From contig NZ_CP084528.1 in NCBI RefSeq assembly GCF_020410745.1, positions 2,480,001-2,544,000 of the forward strand: a stretch of 64,000 nucleotides of DNA. Reading direction: 5' to 3'. Origin of the DNA: Kaistella polysaccharea (GTDB lineage: Bacteria; Bacteroidota; Bacteroidia; Flavobacteriales; Weeksellaceae). The position numbers and the translations under genes are program-made. How positions within the stretch are numbered: the first letter of the stretch is position 1; the number at the start of each line of letters is the position of its first letter. Under the pieces are notes generated by a model. It saw only the letters and a list, made by a program, of their open reading frames with translations. It was not told the origin of the DNA and searched no databases. Below, piece by piece: positions 1-8,300 of this stretch.

Positions 1-452
1 TTTTTCTGCTGCTCCTTTTCTTTTTCTTTCAACATCGCAATTTCGTAGTTTTTACGAATTGATTCGTTATAAGGATCTTGTTTAAGGGATTGTTTATAAA
101 GTTCTGCAGCTTTTTTTGAATCTTGCTGCTGCATGTAAGCGTTTCCTAAATTATAAAGGGCGGCACTTTTGTCGGGTAAGGTTGAGGCAATCTTCTCTGC
201 TTTTTCAAATTCTGCTTTTGCTTCGTCATACATCTCTCTTTTGTAAAGTGCATTCCCAAGATTATAGTGCGCAGTGAACTCTTTCTCATTCAACTTTGCT
301 GCTTCCATGTATTTTGAGGAGGCAGATTCATAGTTTTTTTGATCGAATTCCTGATTGCCTTTGAATACGAGCGTTTTATAATTTTCCTGTGCTGATAAAA
401 ATGCAGCACCGAAAGTTATCATTAATGTTGAAAAAAGTAAATTTAGATTCAT
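1..452 (-). CDS. BatC-like tetratricopeptide protein (partial, C-terminus beyond window)
   Basis: The frame is open from an ATG at 452 to the window edge, so only the first 150 residues are visible. It begins with a signal peptide (hydrophobic residues 3-20, then SAQ), followed by TPR-like helices: the pair AHYNLGNALYKREMYDEAKA and a second unit with LYNLGNAYMQQQDSKKAAEL. It lies directly downstream of batB on the same strand, the position of BatC in Bacteroidota aerotolerance operons. TPR proteins of this operon are thought to scaffold the Bat VWA proteins in the periplasm; that role is inferred from position. BatC versus BatE cannot be settled without the missing C-terminus. Confidence 0.85.
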   Translation of the reverse strand, partial: MNLNLLFSTLMITFGAAFLSAQENYKTLVFKGNQEFDQKNYESASSKYMEAAKLNEKEFTAHYNLGNALYKREMYDEAKAEFEKAEKIASTLPDKSAALYNLGNAYMQQQDSKKAAELYKQSLKQDPYNESIRKNYEIAMLKEKEKEQQK

Positions 453-540
453 CACTGCAAAAATATTCCTTTATATGTTAAAGTCTATGGAGTGAATTGT
501 TAAAGTTGGGTTAAAATATGACAAATCAGGGTGTTTCGTC

Positions 541-1548
541 CTACATATTGAATTCTCGGCGGGGATTTAATAGGAAAATCAGGAGAAAAAAGAATATAGA
601 AATTGCCAGAAAATATTGATAATAGTGAATTGCATTATTTGATTTTACGACACTTTCTGAGGACGATGCTGCCATTTTCAAACCATCAATAATTTGCGAG
701 GTTGAACTCTCCAGATTATTTCCGTCTACATAAGAGCCGCCAGTTTCATTTGCGATGTTTTTCAGGGCTAAAGTTTGACGTTTCGAAATTACCGTTTGGC
801 CGTTGCTATCGGTTTTATATCCCATCAGTTGACCGAAAACGTATTCTGGTATTGGTGCTCCTTCCTCGGATCCAATTCCGACAGTAATTACTGAAATTCC
901 TTCTTTTTTAGCCAATTTAACCGCAGATTTCTCATTGCCTTCATTATCTTCTCCATCGCTCAAAAGAATTACTTTTCGGGCACCTGGCGGAATATTTTTA
1001 AATTTCTCTACTACCGTTTGCATTCCTTTTAAAAAGTCGGTTCCCTGCGTTTTCACAATACTGGTTTCCACACCTCCGAGGTAAGTTTCAACCGCCGTAA
1101 AATCTGTAGTTAAAGGCATGATTGAGGTTGCATCGCCTGCGAAAACAACAATGCCGACTTTATCGTTGGTCATTTTACTCATGGTGTTGATGATGATATT
1201 TTTCGCTTCGTCTAAACGGTTTGGCGCAATATCCTGCGCATTCATAGAATTAGAAACATCCAGCATGAAAATAACATTATTCATTTTCTGCTTGCTTTTC
1301 ACTTCTTCGGAACCGCTGAGAATATCAACAATCGAGAGAATCAGAAAGAGCGTACCCAACAAATACAAGATAGGTAAAAACTTCGAAAATGATGATTTTT
1401 TGGTAAATAAATCGTCTTGAAATCTTATTTCTGCGAAGATTGATTTTCTGCTATTTTTCCATTTTACATATTGAAACATTATCATTCCGAGCAACGGCAA
1501 AAGCAGTAGCAAAAGTAAATACCAGTTATTTCCTAAAGACCAATTCAT
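541..1548 (-). CDS. batB: BatB-like VWA-domain membrane protein
   Basis: A 335-residue protein with membrane segments near residues 10-27, 58-78 and 310-328 enclosing a von Willebrand factor A domain. The MIDAS metal site DxSxS is present as DVSNS at residues 97-101. This layout (two N-terminal helices, extracytoplasmic VWA, one C-terminal helix) is that of BatA/BatB proteins, which were linked to aerotolerance in Bacteroides; their biochemical function is not settled. It is the second VWA gene after batA, 221 bp downstream of it, and the gap between them carries a dispersed hairpin element (1651-1718). Confidence 0.88.
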   Translation of the reverse strand: MNWSLGNNWYLLLLLLLPLLGMIMFQYVKWKNSRKSIFAEIRFQDDLFTKKSSFSKFLPILYLLGTLFLILSIVDILSGSEEVKSKQKMNNVIFMLDVSNSMNAQDIAPNRLDEAKNIIINTMSKMTNDKVGIVVFAGDATSIMPLTTDFTAVETYLGGVETSIVKTQGTDFLKGMQTVVEKFKNIPPGARKVILLSDGEDNEGNEKSAVKLAKKEGISVITVGIGSEEGAPIPEYVFGQLMGYKTDSNGQTVISKRQTLALKNIANETGGSYVDGNNLESSTSQIIDGLKMAASSSESVVKSNNAIHYYQYFLAISIFFFLLIFLLNPRREFNM

Positions 1549-1650
1549 TTTTTTTATTTTAAGAATTATTGCAATTCCTAAAGTTTTTTCCCATTTATTT
1601 CAATTAAAATCTAAATCTCATTTCTGCGGGAAACAAAATTTCTTTTATTT

Positions 1651-1718
1651 TAGCCCCGATTGCAGCGGCATCCCCCGCACCCGATTTTTCGGGAAGGGGA
1701 TAAAGCGGAAAGCGGGAC
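1651..1718 (+). repeat. Dispersed hairpin element, copy A
   Basis: The head TAGCCCCGATTG and tail GGAAAGCGGGAC match copy F at 47024-47094. The centre forms its own stem: ATCCCC pairs with GGGGAT and CCCGA pairs with TCGGG across a T-rich loop. It lies between batA and batB in opposite orientation to the operon. No coding frame crosses it. Confidence 0.8.
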
Positions 1719-1769
1719 GGCCTTCCGAAGAAGTCAAGATGATATTGCTCCTAAAATTGATCATTTTTT

Positions 1770-2774
1770 TTAACTTAAAAATTTGTAAAAAACCCATCGC
1801 ATCAGGGCGTCTAATAGTAACGTTACCAAAGCAATCCAGAGGAAAACCCGGAAATATTCCTGATAATTATAGAGTTTCGTCATCTTCAAATCAGATTTTT
1901 CAAGCTGATTAATTTCATTGTACACTTCTTCTAAGCTTTCATTGGAAGTCGCTCGGAAGTATTTTCCGCCTGTTGTTTGTGCAATTTCCCGCAAAACGGG
2001 TTCATCGATTTTCACTTCAGCTTCTGTAAAAACAAGATCGCCAAAGGGATCAGTTCCAGTCGGCATTAGAGCGTAACCGTTGGTCCCAATTCCTATGGAA
2101 TACACTTTTATATCATTGCTTCTCGCCAGCTCCGACCCAACTTGCGTTGGCATCGCATTTTCGATGGTATTTACGCCATCTGTCATTAAAATGATAATTT
2201 TCGATTTTGCTTTGCTGTTTTTTAAATGCGTTACTGCTACAGAAAGTCCTTCGCCAATCGCAGTTCCTGGTTGAAGTTCGAGCGGATTGAGTTGATCTAA
2301 TTCCTCCAAAACCACTGCGTGATCGGAAGTTACGGGAACTTTCGTAAAAGCTTCGCCGGAATAAATAACCAAGCCAATTCCGTCGCCGGGGCGTTGATTA
2401 ACAAACTTTTTAGCAATTGTTTTCAGCGCAGTTAGGCGGTCAGGTTCTAAATCTTTGGCAAGCATACTTAAAGAAACATCGACGGATAACATAATATCGA
2501 TTCCCTGATTTTCGTCTTGATTTTGGGAAATCGTGAAGGAGCGTGGGCGCGCCATGGCAATAATAAGCGCTGAAAGAATAATGTATTTTGAAATTATAAG
2601 AAGAAATAAAACAAAAACGATCCCTTTGTTTTCCTGCATGTTTTGCGTGGATGGAACGGTAATTCCTGTTGGCGCTTTTTTGCGCCAATCTTTGATGAAG
2701 AGTGGGATAAAAACTGCAAAAAGCAGCAAAAACCACGGACTGTAAAATTCAAAATTTAAAAAATCAAAAGTCAT
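1770..2774 (-). CDS. batA: BatA-like VWA-domain membrane protein
   Basis: A 334-residue VWA protein with membrane helices near 13-27 and 52-74 and one at about 310-330. The MIDAS motif DVSLS lies at residues 99-103, and IIILMTDGVNT is typical of the VWA core. It shares the architecture of the next gene, the usual batA-batB tandem. It starts 10 bp after the BatD-like gene, so it is part of the same operon headed by moxR. A role in envelope stress or oxygen tolerance is known only loosely for the family. Confidence 0.88.
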   Translation of the reverse strand: MTFDFLNFEFYSPWFLLLFAVFIPLFIKDWRKKAPTGITVPSTQNMQENKGIVFVLFLLIISKYIILSALIIAMARPRSFTISQNQDENQGIDIMLSVDVSLSMLAKDLEPDRLTALKTIAKKFVNQRPGDGIGLVIYSGEAFTKVPVTSDHAVVLEELDQLNPLELQPGTAIGEGLSVAVTHLKNSKAKSKIIILMTDGVNTIENAMPTQVGSELARSNDIKVYSIGIGTNGYALMPTGTDPFGDLVFTEAEVKIDEPVLREIAQTTGGKYFRATSNESLEEVYNEINQLEKSDLKMTKLYNYQEYFRVFLWIALVTLLLDALMRWVFYKFLS

Positions 2775-2784
2775 ATTCTTCTTT

Positions 2785-3681
2785 TTACACGCCGTTTCTT
2801 AAATTCTCGGCTTCCAAATCTTTGGAAGATGTTTTTACAAAACTTTTTAAACGGTCAAAATCCTGTGTCATATTTTGCTGGTCAGGGAAAATTTTTGCAA
2901 ATTTCACCAAATCACCGCGGGAGAAAATATCTTCTATTATTTTTTCATTTTCAGGAGATATTGCATTGTTTATTTTAAGTACATCGATTAAATCATCGGT
3001 TAAAAGTACATCTGCGGGAATTTGATATTGTTTGGTGATAAAGTTTCTTGAAATATCCAGAAGTTCTACATAAAAAAGTCTGTAGTTGCCGGTTTCTATA
3101 TAATTTTTTTTCTTCAGTTGTTCAAGTTGTTTCAAAGTTTGATTGGTCATGACCACCGGCGATGATTTTTTACGTTTCGCATACTTTATCAATTGATAAA
3201 TTACGAATAATAACGCGATCAGAATCAGCGCTCCCAGAATATACCATTTATACAATTGCCAGTAGTCGCGAACATCTAGAGTAACTTCTTTGTTTTTCAT
3301 GATGTCGTTAATAACATCGCCTTTCTGCGCGGTGTTAATCACTTCGATATCATAAGGAATGGTGTGGTAAAGCTTTCCACCAATTTTAAAATCAAGTGCG
3401 GGAATTGTAAATTTACCTTCTTCAAAAACTGCAAATTCTATGATTCTTTCGTAAGAATCAACTTTCTTATCAATACTGTCATTGATTTCCTCAAAATGGA
3501 AAGGCAGAAGTTCATTTTGTGCTGCGGCCTGCACATCTTTTGCTTGCAGATTAGTAATTTGTATGCGCAAAGTGCCTGGTTCGCCCAAAGCCAAAGTTTC
3601 TTTGTCAAGCTTTGAACTGAGGGTTTGTGAAAAGGCAAATACGCTGCTCAGTAAAAACAGGATGATTTGTAATTTTTTCAA
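2785..3681 (-). CDS. BatD-like membrane-anchored protein
   Basis: A 298-residue protein with a signal peptide (residues 1-19, ending AFSQ), a periplasmic region of about 120 residues with the immunoglobulin-like look of BatD N-terminal domains (LGEPGTLRIQITN, then FEEGKFTIPAL), one membrane helix at about 144-166, and a cytoplasmic tail of about 130 residues. It is much shorter than full BatD, which has repeated Ig-like modules. It sits between the DUF58 gene (3 bp away) and batA (10 bp away), so it is almost certainly translated with them. I call it BatD-like from architecture and position only. Confidence 0.7.
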   Translation of the reverse strand: MKKLQIILFLLSSVFAFSQTLSSKLDKETLALGEPGTLRIQITNLQAKDVQAAAQNELLPFHFEEINDSIDKKVDSYERIIEFAVFEEGKFTIPALDFKIGGKLYHTIPYDIEVINTAQKGDVINDIMKNKEVTLDVRDYWQLYKWYILGALILIALLFVIYQLIKYAKRKKSSPVVMTNQTLKQLEQLKKKNYIETGNYRLFYVELLDISRNFITKQYQIPADVLLTDDLIDVLKINNAISPENEKIIEDIFSRGDLVKFAKIFPDQQNMTQDFDRLKSFVKTSSKDLEAENLRNGV

Positions 3682-3684
3682 AAT

Positions 3685-4548
3685 CTATCTTTTTCTAAAA
3701 TATTTGTACAGTGATTGTGCATAATCATCTCCTGTATTAATATTTATTAAACCAGCCGAAGAACTTTCGAAATCTTCGGTCAATTGTTTTAATTTTTGTT
3801 TTTTATTTTCGGCAAATTCGTAGCGCCATCTCGCACTGGCAGTATTTGCCCAAATTTGTTTCCCCGTTTCAGCATCTTTAAAAAGAGCATAACCAACATC
3901 GGGAATTTCATTGTCTTTTGAATCGAAAACCCGTAATCCCAACATTTGATGTTTTCTGGAAGCGACGCGCAACATTTTTAAATCATATTCATCTTCAAAA
4001 TCGGAAAATAAAAAGATAAGTGATTTTCTCTTGAAAATAGTCATCATGTAGGTAAGCGCAGTTTCAATTTTAGCCACGGCTGGAACATAATCCACGGTGA
4101 GTAGCGTACTTATAATTGCTAAAATATGTTTTCGTCCTTTCTGGGGTGGAATTACTTTATACACCTTATCTGCGAACAAAATCAATCCAACTTTATCATT
4201 GTTTCCTGCTGCTGAAAAACCCAGACTAGCAGCGATTTCAGCGACGAATTCTCTTTTCAGCTGCGTTTGAGTTCCGTAATCCATCGATGCAGAAATATCA
4301 ACCAAAAGCATCATTGTTAATTCCCGTTCTTCTTCCATTACTTTTACAAATGGTTCCCGGAAACGCGCGGTTTTATTCCAGTCGATTCTGCGGATTTCAT
4401 CGCCAAACTGGTAAGGACGAACTTCTGAGAAAGTCATTCCCTGACCTTTGAACGCGCTGTGATATTGACCCATCAAAGTTGCTTCGGACTTTTTCTTAGT
4501 CCGAATTTCAATCTGTTTTACTTTTTTGATGATGTCTTTGATCTGCAT
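3685..4548 (-). CDS. DUF58 domain-containing protein of the Bat operon
   Basis: A 287-residue soluble protein. The DUF58 hallmark is seen at about residues 44-66: VRPYQFGDEIRRIDWNKTAR, followed by REPFVKV. A VWA-like strand with DISAS lies at 84-88. DUF58 genes directly follow moxR in MoxR-type AAA operons across bacteria, and the proteins are thought to act with the ATPase as adaptors. It ends 3 bp before the BatD-like gene and starts 17 bp after the moxR stop. Confidence 0.88.
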   Translation of the reverse strand: MQIKDIIKKVKQIEIRTKKKSEATLMGQYHSAFKGQGMTFSEVRPYQFGDEIRRIDWNKTARFREPFVKVMEEERELTMMLLVDISASMDYGTQTQLKREFVAEIAASLGFSAAGNNDKVGLILFADKVYKVIPPQKGRKHILAIISTLLTVDYVPAVAKIETALTYMMTIFKRKSLIFLFSDFEDEYDLKMLRVASRKHQMLGLRVFDSKDNEIPDVGYALFKDAETGKQIWANTASARWRYEFAENKKQKLKQLTEDFESSSAGLININTGDDYAQSLYKYFRKR

Positions 4549-4565
4549 TACCAGAATTTAATAGT

Positions 4566-5570
4566 TTAAGGCGCCTGAATTTTACCCAGTATTTTTTCAA
4601 TAATATCATCAGAGGTTATTTCTTCAGCTTCCGCTTCGAAACTTAAACCGATACGATGACGCAAAACATCTTTTGCAATTTCTTTTACATCTTCAGGGAT
4701 TACGAAAGCTCGGTTTTTCAAAAATGCCATTGCTCTCGCTGCAATTGATAAGTTGATCGAAGCACGAGGCGACGCCCCAAAACTGATGTAATTTTTTAAT
4801 TCTGATAAACCATATTTATCTGGAAAACGCGTTGCGAAAACCATATCAAGAATATATTTTTCTATTTTTTCATCCAGGTAAATTTGGTTGATAAGTTTTT
4901 TCGCTTCGGTTATATTTTCTAAAGAAATGACAGGTTTTATTTCAGGTTGATGGGAACTTGCCACCATTTTCATGATTTGTCTTTCTGCTTCAAAATCAGG
5001 GTAGGTGATGGTACATTTCAGCATGAACCGGTCACTTTGTGCTTCCGGAAGCATATAAGTTCCTTCCTGATCAATCGGGTTTTGGGTGGCTAATACGAGA
5101 AAGGGTTTTGGCAGATTCATTGTTTCATCGCCAATCGTTACCTGTTTTTCCTGCATCGCTTCTAACAGCGCAGACTGTACTTTTGAAGGTGCCCGGTTGA
5201 TCTCATCAGCCAGAACAAAATTAGCGAAAATAGGTCCTCTTTTTATAGAGAAATCATTGTCTTTAATGCTGTAAATCTGTGTTCCGACGACATCAGCGGG
5301 TAATAAATCAGGTGTGAATTGTATTCTGGAAAAATGACCTTGCACCGCGTCGGCTAAAGTTTTAATTGCCAAGGTTTTTGCCAAGCCCGGAACTCCTTCC
5401 AGCAAGACGTGACCATTTCCCAGTAAACCTATTAATAAACGGTCTACCATATATTCCTGTCCGATAATTGCTTTGTTGATTTCTTGTCTTAAAAGGGAAA
5501 AAAAGTAATTCTGTTCTCTTACTTTTTCTGTTAGTTGTCTTATATCTTCTGCTTGATTGATTTCTGACAT
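4566..5570 (-). CDS. MoxR-family AAA+ ATPase
   Basis: AAA+ ATPase with Walker A GVPGLAKT at residues 59-66 and Walker B LADEINRAP near 120-128 (334-residue form), followed by sensor sequence LATQNPIDQEGTY. MoxR proteins act as chaperone-like ATPases with VWA partners. The frame is open to 5603, but I chose the ATG at 5570 (MSEINQAED) because family members begin about there and the extension looks like translated leader. It heads the minus-strand Bat operon; a -7-like TAACTTTG on the minus strand at 5648-5641 lies about 70 bp upstream. Confidence 0.92.
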   Translation of the reverse strand: MSEINQAEDIRQLTEKVREQNYFFSLLRQEINKAIIGQEYMVDRLLIGLLGNGHVLLEGVPGLAKTLAIKTLADAVQGHFSRIQFTPDLLPADVVGTQIYSIKDNDFSIKRGPIFANFVLADEINRAPSKVQSALLEAMQEKQVTIGDETMNLPKPFLVLATQNPIDQEGTYMLPEAQSDRFMLKCTITYPDFEAERQIMKMVASSHQPEIKPVISLENITEAKKLINQIYLDEKIEKYILDMVFATRFPDKYGLSELKNYISFGASPRASINLSIAARAMAFLKNRAFVIPEDVKEIAKDVLRHRIGLSFEAEAEEITSDDIIEKILGKIQAP

Positions 5571-5640
5571 AGGTTTGTAGAATTTTAAAGTGTAAATTTC
5601 CAATAAATACGCACACCAATCAACACAATTAATGCCAATG

Positions 5641-5648
5641 CAAAGTTA
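5641..5648 (-). promoter_or_regulatory. Candidate -7 element for the moxR/Bat operon
   Basis: On the minus strand this reads TAACTTTG, matching the Bacteroidota TAnnTTTG element, about 70 bp before the moxR ATG. I see no clear -33 TTG at the right spacing. Confidence 0.45.
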
Positions 5649-5805
5649 AAGTTTGTTAATGTTCCCTGATAATGAGTACTTCGATGAGTTGGCCAAAAAA
5701 AAATCATCAATATTTTTAAAGATTTACAAAAAGGTTTTCATTAAAAAATTTAAGATTTTTCCATTAAAAGTTGAGGAGGTGAAATATGATAAATAATTGA
5801 AAAGC

Positions 5806-5836
5806 TTGTCATTTTCAGTTAATTACTCTAATTTTG
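5806..5836 (+). promoter_or_regulatory. Bacteroidota-type promoter for the DinB-like gene
   Basis: TTG at 5806-5808, a 20-bp spacer, then TAATTTTG at 5829-5836. This fits the flavobacterial TTG-N(about 20)-TAnnTTTG consensus and lies 22 bp before the ATG at 5859. Confidence 0.6.
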
Positions 5837-5858
5837 AGAACCTAAAACAACTGCACAA

Positions 5859-6329
5859 ATGAATTACCACTTTCAGGCACACCGGCAAGTTCGTTTGAAT
5901 CTGCTGGAGATTTTACGGGAAACCTCGCAACGTGACCTCGTTTTAATTCCTGATGGCTTTAATAATAATATGTACTGGAATATTGCACACGTTGTTGCGA
6001 CGCAACAGCTGCTCTGCTATTACCTGAGTGGAAACCCTTTCCGCATTGATAAATATTGGATTGAAACTTATAAAAAAGGAACATTACCCAACCTTAATGT
6101 TCAACAGTCTGAAGTCGATGATTTGGCATATCTATTAACTGAAACCTCTAAAATTTTAATTAAGGATTACGATGCTGATTTCTTTTCAGATTATACGCCG
6201 TACACCACAAGTTTTGGATTGGATTTGAAAAACATTCAGGATGCCATCATCTTTAATAATATGCACGAAACCCAGCATTTAGGATATGTAATGGCGCAAA
6301 AAAGGGCGATTTTGGGAGAGCAGTTTTAG
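5859..6329 (+). CDS. DinB-superfamily putative metal-dependent protein
   Basis: A 156-residue protein predicted as a four-helix bundle. Histidines in NIAHVVATQQ (about residue 46) and in NNMHETQHLGYV (two near the C-terminus) are spaced like the metal-binding triad of DinB/YfiT-type proteins. Family members include thiol transferases and uncharacterised damage-induced proteins, so no reaction can be assigned. It stands alone behind its own promoter, and rlmB follows after 63 bp with a separate -7 element. Confidence 0.75.
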   Translation: MNYHFQAHRQVRLNLLEILRETSQRDLVLIPDGFNNNMYWNIAHVVATQQLLCYYLSGNPFRIDKYWIETYKKGTLPNLNVQQSEVDDLAYLLTETSKILIKDYDADFFSDYTPYTTSFGLDLKNIQDAIIFNNMHETQHLGYVMAQKRAILGEQF

Positions 6330-6334
6330 AATTG

Positions 6335-6342
6335 TAAATTTG
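6335..6342 (+). promoter_or_regulatory. Candidate -7 element for rlmB
   Basis: TAAATTTG, 50 bp before the chosen rlmB ATG, fits TAnnTTTG. It lies just after the stop of the DinB-like gene. Confidence 0.45.
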
Positions 6343-6392
6343 CCGAAAATTAGGGACAAATAAATGTGGCCCTTCCACCAACAATTAAATTA

Positions 6393-7136
6393 ATGAAAGA
6401 AGATTTTATATTTGGGTTAAGACCTGTAATAGAAGCCCTGGAAGCAGGGAAAACAGTAGATAAGGTATTTCTGCAAAATGCTTTGCAAGGACCGATTTAT
6501 GCAGAACTGAAAGCGTTATTGAGTGAGCATAAAATTCGTCCTAATTTTGTGCCGATTGAAAAATTAAATCGCTTTACCCGAAAGAATCATCAAGGTGTGG
6601 TTGCCTTCATATCGGATGTTCCTTTTCATAAAATAGAGAATGTGTTACCTGAAATTTTTGAAACAGGTAGAACACCCTTTCTCTTAATTTTAGATCGCTT
6701 AACTGATGTTAGGAATTTTGGTGCAATTTGCCGAACCGCAGAATGTGTGGGTGTAGATGCTGTCATAATTCCAGAAAAAGGTGGTGCGCCGTTAAACTCT
6801 GATGCGATCAAAACTTCTGCAGGAGCCATTTATAATCTTAAAATTTGTAAGGAAAAAAATCTTGCACATGCAGTAGATTTTCTTCAGCAATCTGGCGTTC
6901 AGGTTTTTTCTGCGACAGAAAAAGCACAGAAATTGGTTTATGATTTAGATTATACACAACCTTGCGCAATCGTTATGGGTAATGAAGAAACTGGAATTTC
7001 AAAAGATGTTCTTCATCATTCAGATGAAAAAATAAAACTACCGATTGCGGGAAAAACACAGTCACTGAATGTCTCAGTTGCTTGTGGTGCTATTCTGTAC
7101 GAAGCGATGCGACAAAGAATGATTCCTGTAATTTAG
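6393..7136 (+). CDS. rlmB: 23S rRNA (guanosine-2'-O-)-methyltransferase RlmB (TrmH family)
   Basis: A 247-residue SpoU/TrmH-family protein. The N-terminal substrate-binding domain begins with FIFGLRPVIEAL and contains RKNHQGVVAF. The SPOUT knot motifs are all present: motif 1 LDRLTDVRNFGAICRTAE, motif 2 VMGNEETGIS, and motif 3 LNVSVACGAILYEAMRQR. It would methylate a 23S rRNA guanosine with SAM. A GTG at 6366 would add nine residues, but ATG 6393 (MKEDFIFG) matches the usual family start. RlmB versus a related TrmH paralogue is a family-level choice. Confidence 0.9.
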   Translation: MKEDFIFGLRPVIEALEAGKTVDKVFLQNALQGPIYAELKALLSEHKIRPNFVPIEKLNRFTRKNHQGVVAFISDVPFHKIENVLPEIFETGRTPFLLILDRLTDVRNFGAICRTAECVGVDAVIIPEKGGAPLNSDAIKTSAGAIYNLKICKEKNLAHAVDFLQQSGVQVFSATEKAQKLVYDLDYTQPCAIVMGNEETGISKDVLHHSDEKIKLPIAGKTQSLNVSVACGAILYEAMRQRMIPVI

Positions 7137-7164
7137 AAATAACCCGCTTTATTTTTTTAGGTCT

Positions 7165-7172
7165 TAAATTTG
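7165..7172 (+). promoter_or_regulatory. Candidate -7 element for the GreA/B-like gene
   Basis: TAAATTTG, 54 bp before the ATG at 7226, in the rlmB to GreA/B-like spacer. Confidence 0.4.
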
Positions 7173-7225
7173 TAGACAGCTCTATTTCAAAAGAATTTTT
7201 ATCTTTAATTAAAATATGAAGCGGT

Positions 7226-7675
7226 ATGCAGAAAAGTACCATTGTAAAAAGCGATGTTCGCAGTCACATTAGAAATTTAATTGTTCAGAAAATTGAAAAG
7301 CTAGAACGCTTTATGGAGTTTACTTTAGAGGCAAGCCGCGAGGTTAAAAAAACGCCAAAATATGATTCTATAAGAGAAGAAATACAGGAGGAAATTTACC
7401 ATCTTCAAAAACAGATGGTGGCGCTAAAACTTCTGCTCCGAAATTTGGGAAAAGTTTTAAATAGTCCTACGGAAAGAGTACAGGTTGGTTCAATTGTTTT
7501 CACCAATAAAGCACGGTTTTATATTTCAGTTTCATTAGGCGAATTCTTTTTTGAAGGCGATCGTTTTTATGCTATTTCTGAAGAAAGTCCCATGGCAAAA
7601 ACCATGTTTGGTAAAAAGCCAGGTGATGAATTTATTCTCAATAATATCAGCCAAGTTATTGAACAGATTTGGTAA
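7226..7675 (+). CDS. GreA/GreB-like elongation-factor family protein
   Basis: A 149-residue protein. Residues 1-75 are helical and charged (coiled-coil-like). The C-terminal half resembles the FKBP-like domain of GreA/GreB: VQVGSIVFT, then SPMAKTMFGKKPGDEF, which matches the SPLGkALlGkkvGD pattern of that domain. True GreA factors rescue backtracked RNA polymerase through acidic residues at the coiled-coil tip; I cannot identify that tip with confidence, so it may be a Gre-like regulator. It ends 22 bp before the nitroreductase gene, likely co-transcribed. Confidence 0.72.
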   Translation: MQKSTIVKSDVRSHIRNLIVQKIEKLERFMEFTLEASREVKKTPKYDSIREEIQEEIYHLQKQMVALKLLLRNLGKVLNSPTERVQVGSIVFTNKARFYISVSLGEFFFEGDRFYAISEESPMAKTMFGKKPGDEFILNNISQVIEQIW

Positions 7676-7697
7676 AGTATTTATTTTAAAATTTTAA

Positions 7698-8216
7698 ATG
7701 AAAGATTCGCAGGTTTTAAGAACCATTATTGAAAGTAGGAAAAGTACTTTTCCGAAATCCTATAATCAAGGTCCGATTGATAAAGATGTTCTAGAAGAAA
7801 TCCTAACTTCCGCGAAGTTTGCGCCCAATCATAAACGAACAAAGCCGTGGCGTTTTAGAGTTTTTGAAGGGAAAGAAAAAGCTGAACTTGGGGAAAAATT
7901 AGCAGAGATTTATAAGGAAATTACGCCCGCCTCCAATTTTTTAGAAAAAAAGTATCTGGATATTACGCATAAAATTGAGCTTGCCAGTGCGGTTGTAACG
8001 CTGAACGTAAACTTCAGCATACTGGTACCGGAATGGGAAGAGGTCGCCGCTGCAGCAATGGGAGTGCAGAATATGTACTTGACCGCAACTGCTCTGGATA
8101 TCGGATGTTACTGGAGTACACCAAATATGATTCACCATCTCGCCGACTATCTTGGTCTGGAAGAAAATCAAAAATGTTTGGGACTTTTTTACTTAGGGAA
8201 TATTCAACACAATTAG
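7698..8216 (+). CDS. Nitroreductase-family FMN oxidoreductase
   Basis: A 172-residue nitroreductase fold: IIESRKSTFPKSY at the N-terminus is the FMN phosphate-binding arginine motif, KFAPNHKRTKPWRF is the conserved FxPNHxxTxPWRF motif of the YdjA-like subgroup, and AAAAMGVQNMYLTATALDIG follows. Such proteins use NAD(P)H to reduce nitro or quinone compounds; the natural substrate is unknown. It lies 22 bp after the Gre-like gene and ends before a strong bidirectional terminator shared with hemB. Confidence 0.88.
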   Translation: MKDSQVLRTIIESRKSTFPKSYNQGPIDKDVLEEILTSAKFAPNHKRTKPWRFRVFEGKEKAELGEKLAEIYKEITPASNFLEKKYLDITHKIELASAVVTLNVNFSILVPEWEEVAAAAMGVQNMYLTATALDIGCYWSTPNMIHHLADYLGLEENQKCLGLFYLGNIQHN

Positions 8217-8247
8217 CTGAAGGTCAGTGGTACAGTTTAAAATTATT

Positions 8248-8292
8248 AAAAATGTAAAGAGCTTCTAGTTACAGAAGCTCTTTACATTTTTT
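8248..8292. terminator. Bidirectional intrinsic terminator
   Basis: A 19-bp perfect stem (8248-8266 with 8273-8291) around a 6-nt loop, with A-run and T-run flanks. It sits between the convergent nitroreductase and hemB genes and can serve both. Confidence 0.9.
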
Positions 8293-8300
8293 AACGAAAC

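Noticed and set aside
1118-1420. Plus-strand frame of 100 residues inside batB
   Set aside because: It is antisense to a complete VWA gene with all motifs; no recognisable domain and no promoter.
5571-5603. Upstream extension of the MoxR gene
   Set aside because: The extra 11 residues look unlike the family, and ATG 5570 gives the normal start.
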